Source: Ruegeria conchae
GTDB lineage: Bacteria > Pseudomonadota > Alphaproteobacteria > Rhodobacterales > Rhodobacteraceae
Length of the DNA stretch: 64,000 nucleotides
Direction of reading: 5' to 3'
Assembly (NCBI RefSeq): GCF_000192475.1
Contig: NZ_AEYW01000018.1
Location: 186,001 to 250,000 of the forward strand
The translations under genes and the position numbers were made by a program. The notes below the pieces were generated by a model. That model saw nothing but the letters and a program-made list of their open reading frames with translations, had not been told where the DNA came from and ran no database searches. Positions 24,930-33,183 of the stretch are shown one piece after another (position 1 is the stretch's first letter; each line of letters begins with the position of its first letter).

Positions 24930-24948
24930 AAATTTAGGCTCCTATTGG

Positions 24949-25233
24949 TCAGGTCCAGTGCATATCAGAAGTGCCGGATAACACAGCGCGGGCACGGCCC
25001 GGTTCTTCGTAGGGCACGGAATGGGCGTCACAAAAGGCGATCACCCAGGAATCGTCAAGCATCAGAAAGTCCAGTACCGATCCCAAAAACTCGCTTTCTC
25101 CTGCCCGAGCACGCAAATCCTCTATGGAAGCGCCGGTTGCACCCAGAAAAACTGGGAGCAACTCATCATTTCCAACCAACCAATTCAGCACCCTCAGGGC
25201 CAATGTTTCAGCAGAATGGACAGAGATCGGCAT
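24949..25233 (-). CDS. DUF3572-type small protein
   Basis: A 94-aa protein. AETLALRVLNWLVGNDELLPVFLGATG (two pieces, residues about 8-35) and FLGSVLDFLMLDDSWVIAFC are typical of the DUF3572 family of Alphaproteobacteria. It is divergent from the PleD-like gene and precedes the HAD gene by 19 bp. In many alphaproteobacteria this small gene neighbours pleD or divK, but its function is not established. Confidence 0.78.
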   Translation of the reverse strand: MPISVHSAETLALRVLNWLVGNDELLPVFLGATGASIEDLRARAGESEFLGSVLDFLMLDDSWVIAFCDAHSVPYEEPGRARAVLSGTSDMHWT

Positions 25234-25322
25234 TATCTGGCCTCGACGACGCTCTTAGAAAGGGTTTGTTAACCAGACTCATAAACACTTTGGTAGCGCA
25301 TGCAATCTAACGGTGAACGGCA

Positions 25323-26723
25323 ATGTCTGTACAGGGTACCATACTGGTCCTCGACGGGGTCTCGACCAATCGCATTATGCTTAAGGTCCAGCTCACCGCG
25401 GCCTGGTATCATGTTGTACAAGGGGAAAAGCTGGCCGGATTGGGTGCTTTACTAAGGCGCACGCGTCCTGACTTGGTTTTGACCGCCCAAACCTTGCCCG
25501 ACGGGACCGCCTCGGATGTTAAGAAGTTAATGGCAGTTGATCCCGCTTTGGCCGATGTACCGATTGTTGCCATCACGCCGCAAAATGATAGGGCGGCGCG
25601 ATTAAAGGCCTTATCGGATGGTTTAGACGACGTGCTGGGTTACCCATTTAAGGATACTTTGCTTCTCGCGCGCGTTCGCAGCATGTTGCGCTCACGTGCC
25701 GATCGGCAGGAACTGAGCCTTGGAGACGCCAACCAATCCATTGGTTTTGGTGAGGCGGCACAGATACCGCTTGCGCCACCGGCGATCGCGCAGATTGCGC
25801 TGTTGACCCAGACCCCACGCGCCGGAGCGCTATGGGGCAGTGCGTTGGCACAGCAAACACGACACCGCCTGTCCAACTACACTTTACCCGATCTGCACGG
25901 CGTTTTCTCTGACCCCGCTCCTGATGCCATTGTCATTGAGCTTGCGCCCGGCGGATCAGGAGGGCACATCCTGGCCGATCTAAAATCCCGCAGCACCACC
26001 CGAAACACAGTTTTAATCGGCGTTCTGTCAAACGAGGATGCGACCCTCGCCGCCGAGGCTTTGGACAAAGGGGCGGATGCAATTTGTATGGGAGGGTTCC
26101 ACCCGGACGAAATCTCGCTCCGGCTCGATACCCAGATCGCCCGCAAAACCCGCGACGACAAATTGCGTGCGTCGATACGTAAAGATCTATCCGAATCGCT
26201 AACCGATCCTTTGACAAGGTTACACAATCGTCGATTCGCCATGAGGGCACTTGATCAGATCGCCCACCAGGCCTTGGAAACAGGGCGTGGGTTTGCATTG
26301 ATGCTGGCGGATTTAGATCACTTCAAGGCGATTAATGATCGTTTTGGTCATGCTGGCGGTGACATCGTTCTGACAGAAACAGCGCGCAGGCTTCAGGAAG
26401 CAACAGAAAAGGCCGGCTTTGTCGCACGCATCGGCGGAGAGGAATTCATGATTGGGCTGCCTCATTGCTCGGCAGAGCAGGCGTTAAAACTCGCGGACAA
26501 GATCTGCGAAAGCATTTGCAACAAACCGTTTTGCCTGCCCGACGAATCCGTATTGACCTCGGTCACGATCAGCGTAGGCGTAAAATGGTGTTCCTCACCT
26601 GATCTGAATATTGCAGATCGCAGAAATGCCGTCGGTCAGTTGATTCGTTCAGCCGACCAAGCTCTGTATGCGGCGAAAAATGCGGGTCGCAACCAGGTGC
26701 ATATCCGTAGTTCAGCAGCCTGA
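25323..26723 (+). CDS. PleD-like diguanylate cyclase with degenerate receiver domains
   Basis: A 466-aa protein arranged REC-REC-GGDEF like Caulobacter PleD. In the first receiver the phosphoacceptor Asp is replaced by Ala55 (LVLTAQTLPDG) and one of the two acidic residues is missing (VLDG). In the second the equivalent Asp is Glu (IVIELAPG). The cyclase domain is intact (DPLTRLHNRRFAM; RIGGEEFMIGL at about 370-380). The inhibitory I-site reads EKAG instead of RxxD, so product inhibition may be lost. It probably makes cyclic di-GMP but cannot be switched by normal phosphorylation. It is divergent from the DUF3572 gene. Confidence 0.9.
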   Translation: MSVQGTILVLDGVSTNRIMLKVQLTAAWYHVVQGEKLAGLGALLRRTRPDLVLTAQTLPDGTASDVKKLMAVDPALADVPIVAITPQNDRAARLKALSDGLDDVLGYPFKDTLLLARVRSMLRSRADRQELSLGDANQSIGFGEAAQIPLAPPAIAQIALLTQTPRAGALWGSALAQQTRHRLSNYTLPDLHGVFSDPAPDAIVIELAPGGSGGHILADLKSRSTTRNTVLIGVLSNEDATLAAEALDKGADAICMGGFHPDEISLRLDTQIARKTRDDKLRASIRKDLSESLTDPLTRLHNRRFAMRALDQIAHQALETGRGFALMLADLDHFKAINDRFGHAGGDIVLTETARRLQEATEKAGFVARIGGEEFMIGLPHCSAEQALKLADKICESICNKPFCLPDESVLTSVTISVGVKWCSSPDLNIADRRNAVGQLIRSADQALYAAKNAGRNQVHIRSSAA

Positions 26724-26727
26724 CGTG

Positions 26728-27201
26728 TCAGTTTCGTTTCTTGTGTTTTCCTGGGCCGCGTCTGACGACCTCCTCCAGCCGATTTGCATATTCGACCCGC
26801 TCTTCCGCACTCATTTGCGTGACCTGCGCAAGCCATTGCTGGTGCAGCGCTGCCTGCAGCTCTGCCGTTGCCTGCGCTTGCTTCTCAAGCAAATCTTCAA
26901 CCGCAGACGGATCAAATGGCACGGCTCGCAAGGCCTGGCTAAGCGCACCAAAATCCTGTTTGCGTCGATGCGATCCTTTGCCACGCAGATCTGACAATTC
27001 ATCCTTGAGAGCTTTGCGATCAGATTTGGGCAGGGCATAGTACAATGCTGGGCCAAATCCTGGCGGTATCGCGGCACGATCACTGCCTTTGAAACGCAAG
27101 GCTGTACCCAGGACGACTCCTGCAATCAGCAGGTTCAGAGCAAGCGAAGCGATCAGCAGAATAGGCATCCATTTGCGTTTGGGTGCAGGATTATCGCTCA
27201 T
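26728..27201 (-). CDS. Periplasmic heavy-metal-sensor-like protein
   Basis: A 157-aa membrane-anchored protein with one N-terminal helix (residues about 12-32, ILLIASLALNLLIAGVVLG), then a helical periplasmic domain (LPKSDRKALKDELSDLR, ALHQQWLAQVTQMSAEERVEYANRL). The helical-hairpin layout with LxxMxAEER is typical of the CnrX/ZraP-like Metal_resist family. Its tail is very basic (RRGPGKHKKRN). Its start overlaps the membrane protein stop by 4 bp. In the family such proteins sense metal and work with ECF sigma factors and anti-sigma proteins. Confidence 0.8.
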   Translation of the reverse strand: MSDNPAPKRKWMPILLIASLALNLLIAGVVLGTALRFKGSDRAAIPPGFGPALYYALPKSDRKALKDELSDLRGKGSHRRKQDFGALSQALRAVPFDPSAVEDLLEKQAQATAELQAALHQQWLAQVTQMSAEERVEYANRLEEVVRRGPGKHKKRN

Positions 27202-27542
27202 TCCGCGTCCTCCAGATAGTTTTCATCTAAGTTGAGATCAGCCACCAGATAGGTTGCATCCTGCGAGACAAAATAGTCTGCAGGGTCAGGTAGAAAAGCA
27301 GGCGCAGAAAACCCGATCCAGATGCCAGCTGCACTTGCGGCCACAAGGCCACTTACCCCATGCCATCCGCCGATGACATTCATCCGGTCCCGCCATGTTC
27401 GACGCCGTTTGTGTGCGGATCGAGCCAACCGAACCGCCTCTGCATCGGTTTCAATTCGGACGGCAAGATTGTCCGGGAACACATCCCGAGCGTCGCGCGC
27501 TTGCGCAAACAGGTGTTCAAGTTCTTTGTCATGATCAGCCAT
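27198..27542 (-). CDS. Single-pass membrane protein, possible anti-sigma factor
   Basis: A 114-aa protein from the ATG at 27542 (MADHDKELEHLF), chosen because it overlaps the sigma-gene stop by 8 bp. It has a hydrophilic N-terminal part of about 60 residues, a basic stretch (RSAHKRRRTWRDR), one membrane helix at about 62-82 and a short acidic outer tail (LDENYLEDAE). Its place directly after an ECF sigma gene is the usual place of an anti-sigma factor. No zinc-finger anti-sigma motif is seen, so the role is inferred from context. Confidence 0.68.
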   Translation of the reverse strand: MADHDKELEHLFAQARDARDVFPDNLAVRIETDAEAVRLARSAHKRRRTWRDRMNVIGGWHGVSGLVAASAAGIWIGFSAPAFLPDPADYFVSQDATYLVADLNLDENYLEDAE

Positions 27543-28149
27543 GTTCGTACCCCAGTTCATCCCGACGCCCCGCAAGTAGTGCGGCCAGTGATCGTTTTCC
27601 ACGCGCTGTCAGGCTTTCAACCGCCTCAACCGAGATATCCATAATCCCTGCGATTTCAGGGTTGGACAACTCTTCGATATGCCGCAGAACCACCGCTTGC
27701 CGTTGTCGATCCGGCAACTGATCCAATGCCGCCTGCAACGCATCCTTACGCTCGGTATCTTGCATCCGATCAACCACGCTGGCGGATTCGTCTTCTGGCT
27801 CTGCAACATTTTCGAGCGCATCAGGTCGCTTTCTTCGGCGCAGATCCAGGCACAGGTTCAATGTCACACGATAAAGCCAGGTCGATATCTGCGCCTGTCC
27901 CGGCACCCAGTCGGGTGCCATCTTCCAAAGACGCATCATCGCCTCTTGTGTCACGTCTTCGGCTTCCGCCTGATTTCCCAACATTCGCAAGGCCACGGAA
28001 TAGCTGCGCGGTCCAAGCCGTCCGGTCAGCAGACGGGCCGCAGCCGCATTGCCATCAGCAAACCGGCCCAGCAACTCCTCGTCGCTGAGCTCGGGCACGG
28101 CAGAAAAACCGCCGTGCGCCTCGTTCGGGTAAGAGGTCAGATCCTCCAT
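27535..28149 (-). CDS. ECF-subfamily RNA polymerase sigma factor
   Basis: A 204-aa sigma-70-like factor with regions 2 and 4 only. Region 2 is at about residues 50-100 (RMLGNQAEAEDVTQEAMMRLW; QISTWLYRVTLNLCLD) and region 4 is at about 140-190 (LPDRQRQAVVLRHIEELSN; ISVEAVESLTARGKRSL). It lies 7 bp after the EF-hand gene and overlaps the membrane-protein gene. The linked periplasmic sensor-like protein suggests it answers an envelope or metal signal. Its target promoters cannot be given. Confidence 0.92.
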   Translation of the reverse strand: MEDLTSYPNEAHGGFSAVPELSDEELLGRFADGNAAAARLLTGRLGPRSYSVALRMLGNQAEAEDVTQEAMMRLWKMAPDWVPGQAQISTWLYRVTLNLCLDLRRRKRPDALENVAEPEDESASVVDRMQDTERKDALQAALDQLPDRQRQAVVLRHIEELSNPEIAGIMDISVEAVESLTARGKRSLAALLAGRRDELGYEHG

Positions 28150-28155
28150 CCCGTA

Positions 28156-28611
28156 TCAGTTGTTGTCTGTGTCCGACTTCTGGTGCCGCTTGTGTTTCCG
28201 ACCCATCCTGTCTTTCGCATCCGCATATTCCGGCTCTGATATCGATCCGTTCCCATCGGCGTCGATACGCTCGAACATCTTGGAGGCACGGCGCGGTTTC
28301 GGCAATTCATCTTCGCTGAGGAAACCATCGGAGTTAGCATCGTGCTTCTCAAACATCTTAGAGACACGCTCGTCGGCTTTCACCTGTGCTGCTGCCTGCA
28401 TTTCCTCAACGCTCAGCTGCCCGTCTCCGTCCGTGTCAGCAGCCGTGAATTTCTGGTTGCGATGCGCCGCGATCTCGGCCTGCGTTACCTGCCCGTCTCC
28501 GTCGGCATCCAGTTCCTGAAACGTCGGACGCGGCCCTTTGGCCAGTGCTGAGCTGCCGGATACTGCAACTGCCGCAAGAACGATGGCGGAGATGAATGTT
28601 TTGGTTTTCAT
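28156..28611 (-). CDS. Secreted EF-hand calcium-binding protein
   Basis: A 151-aa protein from the ATG at 28611 (MKTKTFISAIVLAAVAVSG), whose signal peptide ends near SALA. Four EF-hand loops are visible: DADGDGQVTQAE, DTDGDGQLSVEE, DANSDGFLSEDE and DADGNGSISEPE. The tail is basic (RMGRKHKRHQK). The protein should bind Ca2+ in the periplasm. It starts an operon with the ECF sigma gene 7 bp downstream, and may serve as its calcium-dependent input or partner. It is divergent from the DUF983 gene. Confidence 0.9.
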   Translation of the reverse strand: MKTKTFISAIVLAAVAVSGSSALAKGPRPTFQELDADGDGQVTQAEIAAHRNQKFTAADTDGDGQLSVEEMQAAAQVKADERVSKMFEKHDANSDGFLSEDELPKPRRASKMFERIDADGNGSISEPEYADAKDRMGRKHKRHQKSDTDNN

Positions 28612-28832
28612 TACTAAGTTCCCTGAATTTAGAGGCACCTTGCCGCTGTTGATACTTCTTAAAACGCAGCCCGGGCAGCTTTCCGTCGCATCGCGCACAA
28701 CTTTTTTCGTCATGTTTGAAATTCGATCAGTTGCTGATACGCTGTAAGCTATCGCCACAAAGCGACGCACCCCCCTTTTCCGACGGGTTCGAAACGGCCT
28801 ATATCGCCCGAATAGAAACGCGCGAGATTCAA

Positions 28833-29231
28833 ATGATTGATCAGACTATCGACACTGCGGTCGAGGAAGACCGCCCGACCAAACCCGCACTGATCCGTGG
28901 GTTTCGTTGCAAATGCCCGAATTGCGGCGAGGGCAAACTGTTGCACAGCTATCTCAAGGTGAATGATAGTTGCTCGGAATGCGGTCAGGAATTGTTTCAC
29001 CACCGTGCAGATGATGGCCCGGCCTATCTTACCATTTTGATCGTCGGGCACCTTCTGGCACCTGCGCTGCACGTCTCATACGTACACTGGCGGCCTGACC
29101 CTTGGGTCATGGCCATTGGCTTCTCGATCGCCTGCGTTGCCCTCTCACTGTACCTTCTGCCCCGCTTAAAAGGGGCTGTGGTCGCATATCAATGGGCGCG
29201 TCGGATGCACGGGTTCGGCAAATCTGCATGA
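28833..29231 (+). CDS. DUF983-family zinc-ribbon membrane protein
   Basis: A 132-aa protein from the ATG at 28833 (MIDQTIDTAVEED); the frame continues upstream but without family likeness. It has a zinc ribbon (CKCPNCGEGKLLHSYLKV, then CSECGQEL) at about residues 25-60 and two membrane helices in the C-terminal part (ILIVGHLLAPALHVSY; MAIGFSIACVALSLYLLP). The family is widespread in Alphaproteobacteria but without an assigned function. Its stop overlaps the NUDIX start (ATGA), so they are translated together. Confidence 0.85.
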   Translation: MIDQTIDTAVEEDRPTKPALIRGFRCKCPNCGEGKLLHSYLKVNDSCSECGQELFHHRADDGPAYLTILIVGHLLAPALHVSYVHWRPDPWVMAIGFSIACVALSLYLLPRLKGAVVAYQWARRMHGFGKSA

Positions 29232-29929
29232 GCGCGGACAAAACCGCCATTCGCAATGCCGCGACCGTCATCGTTCTGCGCGACAGGCTCAGCGACCCCT
29301 CGATCCTGATGGGGCAGCGTGGTGCGAAAGCCGCGTTTATGCCAAACAAATTTGTCTTTCCCGGCGGTGCAGTCGACCCTGAAGACGCGCACGTTCCACT
29401 GAGCACTCAGTTACCCGATCTCTGCTCCGAACGTCTGTCACAGCGATCCGAACTAGGGTTGCAGAATGCGCTGGCGGCTGCCGCGATCCGGGAATTGTGG
29501 GAAGAAACCGGATTGATCCTTGGGCAACCGGGCGAATGGCAGGGTACGGCCCCGAACGACTGGCAGAGCTTTGCCGCTATGGGCTTTCAACCTTCCGCAG
29601 AAGCGCTGCAATTCGTGTTCCGGGCGGTCACGCCACCCGGTCGCTCACGCCGGTTTGATGCCCGGTTCTTTTTGGTCGATGCAAACGCAATTCAAGGCGA
29701 TCTGGATGACTTCACTCATGCCTCGGACGAGTTATCGCATTTGCAGTGGGTCAAAATCAGCCAGGCGCGCGAATTCGATCTGCCTTTCATCACCGAAGTC
29801 GTTCTGGCCGAAATCGCCGCGCGCGCTGCAGACCCAAGCCCGCCGGACACAGTGCCTTTTTTCCTCAACAATGAAGAAGCCAGCTTGTTCCTGCAATTGC
29901 GCGGCTTTCCAATGCCCTACACGAGCTAA
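29228..29929 (+). CDS. NUDIX-domain hydrolase
   Basis: A 233-aa protein from the ATG at 29228. A Nudix domain fills most of it: NAATVIVLRDRLSDPSILMG in the first strand, FVFPGGAVDPEDAHVP, and the Nudix helix IRELWEETGLILG at about residues 90-102. The segment between the FPGG motif and the helix is longer than usual, as in NUDT7/8/CoA-type members. It hydrolyses a nucleoside-diphosphate-linked compound, perhaps CoA esters, though this is inferred. Its TAA and the RNase J TAG share two bases, so the two convergent genes overlap at their stops. Confidence 0.85.
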   Translation: MSADKTAIRNAATVIVLRDRLSDPSILMGQRGAKAAFMPNKFVFPGGAVDPEDAHVPLSTQLPDLCSERLSQRSELGLQNALAAAAIRELWEETGLILGQPGEWQGTAPNDWQSFAAMGFQPSAEALQFVFRAVTPPGRSRRFDARFFLVDANAIQGDLDDFTHASDELSHLQWVKISQAREFDLPFITEVVLAEIAARAADPSPPDTVPFFLNNEEASLFLQLRGFPMPYTS

Positions 29930-31593
29930 CGCATCCGGCTGACGACTACCGTCACCTCGGGTTTTTTGCCGATCTCAGCCTGAGCGGTCTGGCGCGCAAT
30001 CCGGCGCAACCCCTCTTCCAGCTTGTCTTCATCGCGCAGCGTTTTTGCACCAGCGCGCATCAGGAACTGGTTCAAATCTTCTTCCAACACCTCGACCAGC
30101 CCGGCACGGGACGATCCCATCTCGGGCAGTCCCATCGTATCGCACCATGGCTCGCCCAACGGTTCGTCTTCTTCGTCCAGAATGACTGTGATTGTGATAT
30201 GGCCATTCAATGCCATGCGGATACGGTCACGCACAACACCATCCAATGCGCCAATCTTGACCGTACCATCCAGATAGGTCCGACCCGTCTCGATGTAGTC
30301 TACCACTTTCGGAGCATTTCCGGTCAGATCCAACATGGTGCCATTCACGGCTAAAATTCCGGTTCGACCACCCGCCTCAGCCAGTTTGGCATGTTCACGC
30401 AGATGGCGGTGCTCGCCGTGCATCGGGATGATCATCTGCGGATCAACCAGAGCATGAACCTTTTCCAGATCAGGTCGGTTCGCGTGTCCCGAGACGTGAT
30501 ACAGCCCCGAGCTGTCATCGACCACATCCACGCCCTTTTCACTGAGCTGGTTCATAATACGGATCACGCCGCGTTCGTTTCCAGGGATAGTCTTGGACGA
30601 GAACAGGAACAGATCCCCCTCTTTCACCTCAAGCCCGCGATATTTACCGCGCGCCAGTTGGGCGCTGGCCGCACGGCGTTCTCCCTGACTGCCAGTCACG
30701 ATAAGCATCAGGTTTGCGCGCGGGACATCCAGCGCCTCTTCCGCGCTTATGACTTTCGGGAAATCGCTGAGAATGCCCGTTTCAGTGGCCGCCTCGATCA
30801 TCCGGCGCATCGCACGGCCCAGCAATACGACCGAACGCCCAGCCTTCTGGCCAGCCTCGGCAAGCGTTTTCACGCGCGCCACGTTCGATGCAAATGTGGT
30901 TGCGATAACCATGCCATTGGCATCCTGCACCAGCTGCGTGATTTCAGGCCCGACCTCGGATTCCGAGCGGCCGGGGTGGGATGAAAAGACGTTAGTACTG
31001 TCACACACCAACGCTTTGACACCCGACTTGGCCACCTCGGACCACAAGTCAGGATCAAACGGCTCACCCACAATTGGGTTGGCATCAAGTTTGAAATCAC
31101 CTGTGTGCACAACGCGTCCAGCCGGAGTATCGATGACCAGCCCCGCACTTTCCGGGATCGAATGCGATACCGGCAAGAAACCAACTGTGAATGGTCCGGC
31201 ATTGATCTGTTCGGGCCACGGAGATGCTGTTCGCACCGTCTCGGTCGGATGACCATGCTCCTCCATCTTGCGGCGCGCAATATTCGCCGTGAAGGCACGC
31301 GCATAAACAGGGGCACCCAGTGCCTCATAGCAATGCGCGACCGCTCCGACGTGGTCCTCATGCGCATGAGTGACAAAGACCGCTTCAAGCTGATCGACAC
31401 GCTCCTTCAGCCATGTGATATCGGCAAAGATAAGATCAACGCCGGGCGAGGTATCCATGTCCGGGAAAGCAACCCCGAGGTCCACCAGAATCAACCGCTC
31501 TTGTCCTGGTTTGCCGTAGCCATAGACATAGGCATTCATGCCGATTTCGCCTGCACCGCCCAGCGGTAGATAGATCAGTCGTTCACTGCTCAT
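29926..31593 (-). CDS. rnj: Ribonuclease J
   Basis: A 555-aa metallo-beta-lactamase/beta-CASP ribonuclease with 5'-exonuclease and endonuclease activity on mRNA and rRNA. The metal motif VTHAHEDHVGA lies at about residues 75-85, HTGDFKLDANP and the DSTNVFSSHPGRSE beta-CASP region follow, and the family's ASGHA equivalent is YHVSGHANRPDLEKV. The length agrees with alphaproteobacterial RNase J. It ends the run birA-coaX-rnj; its ATG overlaps the coaX stop by 4 bp. Confidence 0.95.
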   Translation of the reverse strand: MSSERLIYLPLGGAGEIGMNAYVYGYGKPGQERLILVDLGVAFPDMDTSPGVDLIFADITWLKERVDQLEAVFVTHAHEDHVGAVAHCYEALGAPVYARAFTANIARRKMEEHGHPTETVRTASPWPEQINAGPFTVGFLPVSHSIPESAGLVIDTPAGRVVHTGDFKLDANPIVGEPFDPDLWSEVAKSGVKALVCDSTNVFSSHPGRSESEVGPEITQLVQDANGMVIATTFASNVARVKTLAEAGQKAGRSVVLLGRAMRRMIEAATETGILSDFPKVISAEEALDVPRANLMLIVTGSQGERRAASAQLARGKYRGLEVKEGDLFLFSSKTIPGNERGVIRIMNQLSEKGVDVVDDSSGLYHVSGHANRPDLEKVHALVDPQMIIPMHGEHRHLREHAKLAEAGGRTGILAVNGTMLDLTGNAPKVVDYIETGRTYLDGTVKIGALDGVVRDRIRMALNGHITITVILDEEDEPLGEPWCDTMGLPEMGSSRAGLVEVLEEDLNQFLMRAGAKTLRDEDKLEEGLRRIARQTAQAEIGKKPEVTVVVSRMR

Positions 31594-32369
31594 GTTGAGC
31601 CATTTTCCTTGTTATAGCGATGGATCACGGTCAATCCGTGCATCGTCAGATCGTCCTCAAACTCGTCGAACAAGTCAGCGGCTTGCTGAAACAGGGGCGC
31701 AAGACCCCCGGTCGAGATTACTTTCATAGGCACCCCGGCCTCGGCTTTAATACGCTCGCAGATCTCGCGCACCAGGCCGACATAGCCCCAGAAGACACCG
31801 GATTGAATGCACTCTACCGTGTGGGTCCCGATCACCTTTTGTGGCTTCGATATGTCTACATGTGGCAGCGCGGCGGCTGCGAGGTGCAGCGCCTCAAGGC
31901 TAAGATTGACGCCAGGCGCGATAACTCCGCCGACATATGCACCGTCGTGAGCGACGACATCAAATGTCGTTGCCGTACCGAAATCCACCACGACCAGATC
32001 ACCGCCAAAGCGGTCAAAGGCCCCTGCTGTGTTAACCAGACGGTCCGGTCCGACTTGCGTGCCTTCGTCGACACGAGGGTTGGCGGGCAGCAGGCAGTCG
32101 GGTTTACCAACGACCAGAGGGCGACATCCGAAGAAACGGTCTGCAAAGACCCGCAGGTTAAAAACAACACGTGGCACCGTCGATGAGATGATTACATCTG
32201 TAATGTCCACCTCAATTCCGTAGTGCTTTACCAATGTCGAATACCACGTGAAATACGCATCCGCAGTTCGCGCGTGGTGGGTGGAGGTGCGCAGGGTGCA
32301 CAGAAATTTCTCGCCATCCCAGATCGAGAAAACGGTGTTGGTATTGCCGCAATCAATCGCCAGAAGCAT
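31590..32369 (-). CDS. coaX: Type III pantothenate kinase
   Basis: A 259-aa kinase that makes 4'-phosphopantothenate, the first step from pantothenate to CoA. The ASKHA nucleotide motif LLAIDCGNTNTVFSIW is at residues 2-17, GPDRLVNTAGAFDRFG gives the pantothenate/metal region, and LVVVDFGTATTFDVV is the phosphate-2 motif. It lies between birA and RNase J, as usual in Rhodobacterales. Confidence 0.95.
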   Translation of the reverse strand: MLLAIDCGNTNTVFSIWDGEKFLCTLRTSTHHARTADAYFTWYSTLVKHYGIEVDITDVIISSTVPRVVFNLRVFADRFFGCRPLVVGKPDCLLPANPRVDEGTQVGPDRLVNTAGAFDRFGGDLVVVDFGTATTFDVVAHDGAYVGGVIAPGVNLSLEALHLAAAALPHVDISKPQKVIGTHTVECIQSGVFWGYVGLVREICERIKAEAGVPMKVISTGGLAPLFQQAADLFDEFEDDLTMHGLTVIHRYNKENGST

Positions 32370-32380
32370 TTGTGCCCCCT

Positions 32381-33130
32381 TTAGAAATAGACGTCCGCGG
32401 CAGGAATGCTGACACGGCCCTTGGCGGTGTTTAGGACAAGGCTGCCACCCGCGTCTACCGTTTCGAAGGTTCCTACCGTCTCGGACGCTGCGGTACGCGC
32501 GGTAATAACCTCACCCAGCCGTGCTGCGCGAGAAAGCCACGCGGTGCGGATCGGATCGAAACCATACGTCATGAACTGGGTTTCATAGTGGGCATAGGCC
32601 GAAGCCAGCTCTGCCAGAAAATCCTCAGGCGTGACATGGGAACCGGTTTCCGAAAGCAACGACACCGGCCGCACGGCGCCGGGTTCGACGCTGTCAGCGC
32701 TGGGAGCCTCGGACAGATTGACGCCAATGCCGATTGCCAGATGCGAAATACCTCGTCCCTGCCCAGTGCTTTCCAGCAAGATACCAGCCAGCTTGCCACC
32801 GTTGAGCAACACATCGTTGGGCCACTTCAGTGACAGACCCGCCGCTCGACCGGTCACCGCGACGCAGGCATCGTAAAGTGCGAGGGCCGCGACGAAACTG
32901 CGAAGCGCGGCCTGTTCCGGATCTCCGGGTGGTCGCATCAGCAAGGTCGCGGCCAGATTGCCCTTGGGGTTGGTCCAGGCACGACCACGCCGACCACGCG
33001 CTGCGGTCTGGCGATGCGCCAAAATCCAGGCGGGTCCCGAGGCGGTCGGCGCGAGTCGCGCGGCTTCGTTTAGGGTGCTGTCCACCTCTTGCAGTACATG
33101 CAGCCCGTATCCTTGCGGCCAATCACTCAT
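32381..33130 (-). CDS. birA: Biotin--[acetyl-CoA-carboxylase] ligase
   Basis: A 249-aa biotin protein ligase without the N-terminal DNA-binding domain of E. coli BirA. The biotin-binding loop reads RQTAARGRRGRAWTNPKGNLA (residues about 40-60, two bits), and LKWPNDVLLNGGKLAGILLES is the central catalytic strand. It attaches biotin to carboxyl-carrier proteins such as the methylcrotonyl-CoA carboxylase alpha subunit at 52870. It starts right after the terminator of the nuo operon and is followed after 11 bp by coaX. Confidence 0.94.
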   Translation of the reverse strand: MSDWPQGYGLHVLQEVDSTLNEAARLAPTASGPAWILAHRQTAARGRRGRAWTNPKGNLAATLLMRPPGDPEQAALRSFVAALALYDACVAVTGRAAGLSLKWPNDVLLNGGKLAGILLESTGQGRGISHLAIGIGVNLSEAPSADSVEPGAVRPVSLLSETGSHVTPEDFLAELASAYAHYETQFMTYGFDPIRTAWLSRAARLGEVITARTAASETVGTFETVDAGGSLVLNTAKGRVSIPAADVYF

Positions 33131-33133
33131 GTC

Positions 33134-33160
33134 AAAAAGGCCCGGTACAGTGACCGAGCC
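33134..33160 (-). terminator. Terminator after nuoN
   Basis: On the minus strand GGCTCGGT-CACTGT-ACCGGGCC forms an 8-bp stem (one G-T pair) followed by TTTTT. It sits between the nuoN stop (33184) and the birA start (33130), directly before the birA ATG. It should end most nuo transcription, with some read-through into birA possible. Confidence 0.75.
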
Positions 33161-33183
33161 CCTTTCTGTTTACGGAACCAAGA

